Below are positions 57,229 to 64,000 of a stretch of 64,000 bases of DNA, piece by piece. Source of the stretch: Ascaphus truei (lineage: Eukaryota > Chordata > Amphibia > Anura > Ascaphidae); NCBI GenBank assembly GCA_036426205.1, contig WSYH01000086.1, forward strand, positions 62,001 to 126,000. Direction: 5' to 3'. Both the position numbers and the translations under genes were made by a program. The stretch's first letter is position 1. Each line of letters begins with the position of its first letter. The notes beneath the pieces were generated by a model that saw only the letters and a program-made list of their open reading frames with translations, searched no databases and was not told where the DNA came from.

Positions 57229-57263
<35 letters not shown>

Positions 57264-57312
57264 GTGGTTGTGTCTTTATATATCTACTCTCTATCTATTT
57301 TTACTATATAGT
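57127..57312. repeat. (GT)n microsatellite, start of AP3M2 intron 6
   Basis: GT-rich run from 57141 to 57270. The open frames coding Cys/Val repeats come from it. Confidence 0.85.
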
Positions 57313-58135
57313 AACCGGTTTTCCCCCCCAATCTCACATTGGCCCGGTACGCGGCTCAAACCACCCCCCCCCCCATTCGTGTTTGTGTTTGGTGGTGCCA
57401 CCTGTAGGGCAACTGGACTCCTGATCTCCCGCTTGATGTATTAGGGGTGTCATCAGGCAGGTAGCTGAGGTAGTGGTGCGAGTTCGACTTACAATCATGT
57501 GCAGCGCCTCCACTCATCAGGGTCTGTGCATCCGCAGGAATGGTCTTGATGGAACTCCTTCTTGGTGGTGACTGCCACTGCTGATTATCTCACACTCACC
57601 ACATTGGGGGTTTCATTAACAAGGTCATCTTTATGTAGATTGGGATGTAGCAGACTGCCCCATGCAGCTGCCGGCTCTAGCCGCACATCTCTCCGTGCTG
57701 TCCCTTTGCCATGTACGCCCTCCTGTATTGAGTGGGATCCCTCTTCTCCTAGGGAGATCCTCTTTGTGCCAGGTCCCTGGACACAGAGTGGCTTAGACAG
57801 GCTTGATTGGTCACCTGGACCGCTAGTTACTGCACTAGGGTCACAAAGTGTTCCTACAATCCCTTATGCAGAAATACAACTACCAGCTACTTCGTATAGC
57901 TGCTCCAACTCACTAACTAACTGTGTTTGCTGTGCCTTATACTTCAGGAGGCAAGGAGCATCCTTGATGTCACTATCCAGGGACTCAAGCATACCAGCCA
58001 CTCCCCTCCAACATAGGGCACCCTACCAGGGTGTGAGGGAAAACCTCCATAACTACTGCTGGCATACCCGTATTTTCAGGACTTACTGCCAACAGAGAGG
58101 AAGTATGTATAACCATTATTATGCATGGCTATATA
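57313..58135 (-). repeat. LTR (3', element on minus strand)
   Basis: Matches 61449-62282 over its whole length, for example GCGAGTTCGACTTACA, AGGGAGATCCTCT, TGCCAGGTCCCTGGACACAG. Ends at ATGCATGGCTATATA. Confidence 0.8.
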
Positions 58136-59239
58136 CTCCCCCTGTGGAATCCCCACCGTCCCCTGGGGCCTAAATTTGGTGTACCTTGCGCCAGGAAACA
58201 CTGTAAAAAGAACACAAATTAAGCGTCAAACATTACCACATCTAACATAACTGTCAGAAATCACGCTCACTGACCAGCAGGAGCGCCAAAGAAAAAGCAG
58301 ACCACTCTGTTCCGGGACCTATAATAGTGTCGAGGGTCTGGTTTCTTCTTCTTCACCTCCCCCGCCCCGCTGCATCGGTTGACTGTCACGCTGTACCTCG
58401 ACAGACCTCGCTCATTACAGTAACACCGCTTTGTGCATATAAATGCTGCGCCCGATTTTCCAACCCTCATTAGTTGGGAAACCCTCTGCTCAGCCTGAAC
58501 TCCCTAATGGCCCCTCCCTTATTCAATGTAATATTCTATGTCATACGGAGCCACCTCTCTCGATTATCCTCTATTTCTCGCATCAAGGTTCGGGGACATA
58601 AGGGTACTCAAGCCCATGAGACCGCTATACTTTGCCATAATGGCTCGTTCCGCTCGGCAGGCTCGGTCAATTTAGTTTGCCCAGCCTTCCTGGCAACACC
58701 CATGACAGGGGCCATCTGACTCCACCGGATCCTCCAATCCTTCGGAACCCTTCGTTTAATATAACCCGCTTTAATTCGGCTCACCTCACTCTCAACTCTT
58801 TGAGGTAAGCATCACACTGACTCCCGGAGCCCACCAATTGTCCACTACCCCATCCTTTCTAAAATGAAACGGGTGCAGTCTATCCAGGCGACATACCCCT
58901 CATAAGTGGCGCCCACCATCTAGTTTCCGTACCTCCTCTGAGTTGGATTCTAGTGGTCTTTTCCGACTCAGGCCCGCCCATGATACCCTGAAGTACCCCT
59001 CAGATGGCGTAACCTTTCCCGAGGCTGTGATCCGTGTCTACCTATGGTACTCAATACACTAGTACCATCCCACTGGTACCGACCCTTGTCGGGAAATCCT
59101 CCCTCCACCCTCCTCACCATCTCCGAAGTTCCCTTCCACGGCTCTCTCAGTCCGATCCTCGGTAGGCCCCCGGGAATCCCCTGACATCCCCAGGCTAGAC
59201 GTAGACCCGAATGAACACGTGACAGGACAGGGGATTTAA

Positions 59240-60850
59240 CTAGGGCCTTGGGACTAACTCTGGGAGTGGACGGGTTGGGGGACGGGGCCGGACGGTATGT
59301 ATCGACAGGGTTACGACCTGCTCCTCAGCAATACCTGACTCGCTTCGCCACATAGCCTCGTCTTTTCTTGGCAGCTGGGCTCCTCTCTCCTCCTCGGCTC
59401 GAGCGCCCATTCGTCTTCCCGTAGGGGATCGACTTCTGCTGCTCGACCGCAGAGGCGCGATCATCTCCCACTCGATGCCGCTCTGTCATCTGGAACTGCC
59501 TCTGGACACGCACGTGCTGCGACGCCATCTTGGGTTGGGTCCCCAATCGAGACCTCTTCCTCCACGATAGTCATCCGCAACGCCCGTCTGCTACGCGTCC
59601 ATGCTGACCCTGGATCCGCTCTTCTTTCACCTCCACCCCCTGGGTCTGCCGACGAGCAGCTGGGCTGGCCTACTGCTTCGCAGTGTCGGGGTGGATCAAC
59701 CTCCTTCCGACCGCTAGCACCACGGTAGTGGGACTCCGGCGATCGGTGGTCGCGGTACTGGAGACACTCGACTCCGTGTCTCCACACCACGCGGATAGCA
59801 TCCCGCCAAGGCGTACCACTGGTATGGTACTCGTTTAAACAGTCCTGGTATCAGCCAGTCGGGCACACTCCTCGTCTGAGGACTCCAATTTACAGTTCGG
59901 GCGGGCATTCCAGTAGGGGACCGCCGATGGCTCCTTTTCCGGTCACCTCTCCGACTGGCTGGTTTTCTCTGCCTTGAGAACCCGGCCTGTTTCCTGCTCC
60001 GCGGGGCCTGCACTCTCCCTCAACAGTGCACCCGGACTCCACCGCCGACATCGGGGTAGAATCTTTCACTCCCACGGCTTGTACCGGCACAAACGTTCGT
60101 CTAGGCCACATATACTGCAGTCTACAGTAGGGCATCGAGCCTCGCTGCCCACAGATCCACCCGGCAGTCTGCACTACAGGCAGAGACAGACCACTGTCTC
60201 CACACCCTCTACGCGATAATCGAAGCCTCCTGGCGCGAGTAGGGATGGGTAGAAATCAAGGGACTCGGTCCACTTTTTCAGACTGTTCAGCCTAGTCACC
60301 AACGGAGGCACTCTTTTTAGAGGTCTGTATCGATCAATGGCTCTTGGCACATGAAGGGCAGGGGCTGGTTGCAATCCTCCTCCTTCTTCTCCATCAGCAA
60401 TCACGGCGGAAAGGCAAACCACTCCCCCGGGTTGAAACTAGGGGATGTCCTCCTAGACTTGTAGGCTGATCCAGCACAGGTGCACAGTGATCATAGTCCA
60501 TGAGGGCGCGGCTCCAGCTTTCGCACCAAACTCCCCAGCAGGGTGGATTTTTCTCGTTGCCGCCATCCTGGCCAACAATTGACAACTGCAAAGTTGCAAG
60601 ACTTTCTGCAGCTGGCCCTCGCGTAGCCCGGGTAACGCGGGAACCGCCATTTTGTGAGTATCGTCTTTTTCCAATTTGAGGTAGCGTCTGGCTGTTTGTG
60701 TATTGGTGTATAACAAGTCCATTCGTTCCTCCCATCTCGCAAGGCTGTCGTCCTCACTAGTCTCGAGGGTACTTTCCCGAGAACATAACAAGACAACACG
60801 GCGCAGCCAGCTTTCACGCCATTCCATAACAAGCTCACAAAAGTCTCTTC
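59240..60850 (-). pseudogene. Unrecognised ORF remains inside the LTR element
   Basis: A chain of overlapping minus-strand frames (60453-60827, 60174-60422, 59890-60174, 59714-60013, 59461-59790, 59240-59464) suggests one long frame broken by small indels. The first part reads MEWRESWLRRVVLLCSREST and later WEERMDLLYTNTQTARRYLK. By position it could be a gag-like protein, but I see no zinc knuckle or other known domain. Confidence 0.35.
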
Positions 60851-61426
60851 GTATCTATTCTCGTTCTCTCCTCATCGACATCCTGGACCTTCTGCCTTTG
60901 CAGATCCTCCATTCTGATGGTTGTTTCTGATCACTGTATACTGGATTATTGTACATGGAGCTCCGCTCTGCGGTGGCAGCTACCCAATCAGTACAATAAA
61001 ATGCCTTGTACACCACCTTATGTACCTAACGTAGATCTGACTCGTGTTTGCACTACCAATCAGGCTAGGCTCACTCTCCATGTCTCCTGTATCTCCTTCC
61101 TCCCGTCTGTGCTCCTTTCGGTAAGTGACTGGAATGGCTAGAGTACTCGGGGCTTCCATGCAGTACTTGGGCGTCTACCTCTCTTGGTCAGCCTAGTGCA
61201 GACCCTCTCCAGGAGTCCTGACCGTTATACAGGCTTACTCTTCAGGCGTCCTACCCTAGCCGCTTACCTCAAGGTTGACTCGGACAGCTATAGCCCCTCT
61301 CCAGACCCATAACTCCTCTCAGGTTCCCAGGTTTCCTTGCGGTTCCATCCCACAACCACAAAGTGGCAGCATACACTTTCCCTGTTTCCTAGCGTGTGCC
61401 TAGCATAACCTGTCCTTTTGACAGGT

Positions 61427-61443
61427 ATCTCAGCACGCCTCCA
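61427..61443 (-). other. Primer-binding-like site (tRNA-Thr type)
   Basis: TGGAGGCGTGCTGAGAT on the minus strand compares with TGGAGGCCCCGCTGGGAT expected for a tRNA-Thr 3' end (recalled): good match with one gap and two changes. Confidence 0.5.
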
Positions 61444-61448
61444 ATTTT

Positions 61449-62282
61449 AAACGGGTTTCCCCCCCCCCCAATCTCACATTGGCCCGGGTACGCGTCTAAC
61501 CAACCCCCCATTAGTGTGTGTGTTTGGTGGGTGCACCTGTAGGCAACAGGACTCCGGAGTCTCCCCTCTGATGGTATTAGGGATGTCATCAGGACAGGTA
61601 GCTGAGGTAGTGGGTGCGAGTTCGACTTACATCTGTGCAGCGCCTCCACCTCATCAGGGTCTGTGCATCGCAGGGAGATGGTCCTGATGAGGAACTCCTC
61701 TTGGTGGTGACTGCCCACTGCTGAGTAATCTCACACTCACACAGTGGGGGTTTCATTAACAAGGTCATCTTATTGTAATTGGGAAGTTAGCAGACTGCCC
61801 ATGCAGTGCCGGCTCTAGCCTCCACATCTCTCGTGCTGTCCTTTGCCAGGTACGCCCTCCGTATTGAAGTGGGATTCCCTCTTCTCTCTAGGGAGATCCT
61901 CTCTGTGCCAGGTCCCTGGACACAGAGTGGCTGATAGACGGCTGTGATTGGTCAACCTGGACCGCTATTAGCTGCACTAGGGTCACCAAAGTGTTCTCTA
62001 CAATCCCTTATGCAGGAAAGATAAGCTACCAGCTACTTCGCATAGCTGCTCCAACTCACTAACTAACTGTGTTGTGCCTTATATACTTCAGGTAGGGCAG
62101 GCGCATCCCTGATGTCACTATCCAGGGACTCAGACATACAGCCACTCCCTCCATACATAGGGCACCTACCTCACCAGTGTTGAGGGAAAACCTCCATACC
62201 TACTGCTGGCATACCCGTATTTATCAGGACTTACTGCCAACAGAGAGGAAAGTATTATACCATTATTATGCATGGCTATATA
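61449..62282 (-). repeat. LTR (5', element on minus strand)
   Basis: Second long direct repeat. Its outer end merges with a TA microsatellite (62279-62325), which hides the target-site duplication. Confidence 0.8.
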
Positions 62283-62576
62283 TATATATATATATATAAT
62301 ATAATATTACAATATATATATATAGTTAATTGTGTGTGTATATAGACTTGTGTGTTGTTTAACTGTTTGCCTGTGTATGTGAATATTTATAATGGTGTGT
62401 GCATGGTCATGTTTTCATGTATTGTCAAATGTGCTCGTATTATTATTATTTTGTGTGTGTGTGTATATATACATACATACATACATACAAAGCAACTGTT
62501 ATAAACAAGGGCAAAGAGACGACAGCACTCAGCAGGTCTCAGAAACAGTAATTGTATTAGAAATACTTGCACATAT

Positions 62577-62640
62577 GACCAACGTTTCGATCCACACAAG
62601 GGGATCTTCCTCAAGGGGGGGTGCAGCGAACAAGTGACAG
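62577..62640 (-). ncRNA. Hammerhead-like motif, core base changed
   Basis: On the minus strand TTGAGGA, stem II GATCC...GGATC, then GAAACGTTGGTC. The first core base is U where CUGANGA needs C, so activity is unlikely. Confidence 0.4.
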
Positions 62641-63180
62641 CTAGTGACTTAAATACACCGCATCGTGGTCCCGCTCCAGAAGCTTGTACGCTGTATCGTA
62701 TTAAACTGATTCTATCAGAAATGGTGACAGACAGGTATAACTGGCAACCTATAGTAAGCATGTGTTTTCACTGTACTGTGTGCATTTGCAGGTTTTTCAG
62801 CAGCCATTACTGTCTCCCTTTACATATGAGCGTATATATCAGTATTTGCCATGCTTACTATAGGTTGCCAGTTTTACCTGTCACCATTTCTGATAGAATC
62901 AGTTTAATACGATACAGCGTACAAGCTCCTGGAGCGGGACCACGATGTGGTGTTGACATGCTCAATGCACATTACTATTACCATGGCGATCAGGGACGCC
63001 ACTTACTGCCTGTTCACGTGAACGGACTGAGCCATATGACGGGACTCCATTACGGCTGTTGCTGATTACTGTTGATTATGCCACTCACCTGCAATTTCAC
63101 GCGTTTGGGTTATTTTTAATTAGTGGGTATGTTCTAGAGCACTTGGGTGGTGGGTATTTAAGTCACTAGCTGGCACTTAT

Positions 63181-63245
63181 TCACTGCACCCCTCCTGATG
63201 AAGATTCACTTGTGTGGATCGAAACATTGGTCATATGTGCAAGTA
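63181..63245 (+). ncRNA. Hammerhead-ribozyme-like motif, intact core
   Basis: CTGATGA (63195-63201) matches the core exactly. Stem II is GATTC (63203-63207) with GGATC (63216-63220), one G-U pair. GAA (63221-63223) follows, then stem III of two pairs (AC with GT around ATTG) and the cleavage base C at 63232. TGCAC (63185-63189) can pair with GTGCA (63237-63241) as a distal stem I. Pairs next to the core are poor, so activity is uncertain. Confidence 0.55.
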
Positions 63246-63364
63246 TTTCTAATACAATTACTGTTTCTGAGACCTGCTGAGTGCTGTCGTCTCTCTGCTC
63301 TTGTCGGTAACGTATACTTTATTATTTTTATATTACAAGCACCAGCACATTATTACATTACTAT

Positions 63365-64000
63365 CCGCCAACAGGGGGGGGGGGGGGTTTGGCGTCCCGG
63401 GCCCGGTGAATCATGGGTGCCCGTTTCATTAAAAAAAATGCCTGCGATCCCCATGCGCAGAGCAGAGGTCTCGGTGCGCATGCGCAGGGAAGCATGGTGT
63501 CCGGCCTGCTGCCTGTGGTCCCACTCCCCCCTGCTCCCAACGTGGGACGGAGGGGAAGCGCCGTTGCGAGCCCGCCAACCCAGCTCCCCCTGCGCTCGCC
63601 AACCCAGCTCCCCCCGCACCAGCCGCGGGGACCAGGGGGGTGGGGGATGCTCCTGCGGGAATTAGCCCGTCAGTCTTGACCCCCCCCCCCACCCCCCCCG
63701 GCCCCCCCCCCCCCCAGCCCATCTCTTGCGCCCCTTCCTGCTCCTGGGTATATATGTACTGGCTTCTAGCTTGCCATTTAACTGTATTCCCCATCTCTCT
63801 CTCCCCACTTTCTTTTCTGCTTTCTCTATTCTCCATCTCTGTCTCAATCTTTCTTCTCCTCTACTCTTCTCCCTCTCTTCTCAATCTCCTCCCCTCTACC
63901 CTCTTCCTCTCTGACTTTCCTTCTATTTTCCCCCTTCTTCCTCCTCCTCTCTCATCCCCCTTCCTCATCTCATCCACCCTCTCCTCCTTTCCTTCTCCTT
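63365..64000. repeat. Low complexity: G run, C runs, long polypyrimidine tract
   Basis: A run of 13 G starts near 63376. 63430-63660 is GC-rich with a GTGCGCATGCGCAG site. C runs lie at 63681-63716, and 63780-64000 is almost pure C/T. No exon is seen; it is still AP3M2 intron 6. Confidence 0.7.

Larger units (their letters stand above)
57313..62282 (-). mobile_element. Non-autonomous LTR retrotransposon
   Basis: Two direct repeats of about 825 bp (57313-58135 and 61449-62282) flank 3.3 kb. On the minus strand a primer-binding-like site TGGAGGCGTGCTGAGAT (61427-61443) stands five bases after the 5' LTR and resembles the 3' end of a tRNA-Thr. A purine run AGGGGGAG precedes the 3' LTR (58136-58143). 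No reverse transcriptase, integrase or protease motif was found, so it depends on another element. The LTRs differ by many single-base indels. Confidence 0.75.
62501..63305. mobile_element. Foldback pair of Penelope-type termini
   Basis: 62501-62762 and 62848-63305 are inverted copies. Outer words AGAGACGACAGCACTCAGCA pair with TGCTGAGTGCTGTCGTCTCT, inner ACTGGCAACCTATAGTAAGC with GCTTACTATAGGTTGCCAGT. The right arm holds an extra about 190 bp. Each arm has a ribozyme-like module. Confidence 0.75.

Overview
The window reads as vertebrate nuclear DNA, most likely from an amphibian and probably a frog. Two conserved vertebrate genes lie head to head, as I recall their human orthologues do on 8p11.21. 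KAT6A is on the minus strand: exon 2 at 17895-18727, with a probable non-coding exon 1 and CpG-island promoter near 20106-20800. AP3M2 is on the plus strand: six coding exons between 48370 and 57126, covering codons 1-337 of about 418. Both genes run out of the window. The repeat mix (CR1/L2 LINEs, L1/Tx1 LINE, Penelope-like elements, PIF/Harbinger and Tigger-type DNA transposons, no mammalian-type SINE families apart from weak MIR-like traces) fits a frog. I do not name a species.

Layout. 1-17894 is presumed KAT6A intron 2. It holds a 62-bp minisatellite, a Tigger-like MITE, several TTA-flanked MITEs, a broken near full-length CR1 LINE (5278-9927), a nested minisatellite/MITE/palindrome block (10360-12515) and a 5'-truncated L1/Tx1 LINE with target-site duplication (13411-15907). 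17895-20800 is the 5' end of KAT6A. 20930-29117 is intergenic: LTR-like repeats, an orphan broken acyl-CoA thioesterase-like first exon (23924-24314), a Penelope fragment and an L2 LINE. 29118-39813 is a 10.7-kb PIF/Harbinger element with matching terminal inverted repeats, a spliced transposase gene, a spliced Myb/SANT-like gene, and two consecutive exons of a PDE8-type phosphodiesterase gene with intron DNA between them. It interrupts the 3' end of the L2 LINE, which resumes at 39814. 40080-48200 holds MITEs, Penelope-like sequence (43190-46070) and foldback insertions. 48370-64000 is AP3M2 with repeat-filled introns, including CR1 pieces and a non-autonomous LTR element (57313-62282).

The strongest unusual observations are: (1) the Harbinger element that carries a genomic piece of a PDE8 gene; (2) a recurring hammerhead-ribozyme-like module (CTGANGA, short stem, GAAAC) in Penelope-type termini, often as inverted pairs; (3) a 1.2-kb foldback inserted with a 15-bp duplication 28 bp upstream of AP3M2 exon 3, which duplicates the pyrimidine tract; (4) a 33-bp phased repeat in the KAT6A promoter; and (5) a 62-bp minisatellite family beside splice sites of both genes.

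No prokaryotic gene, CRISPR array, tRNA or rRNA gene was recognised. Family names come from recalled protein motifs and were not checked against a database.
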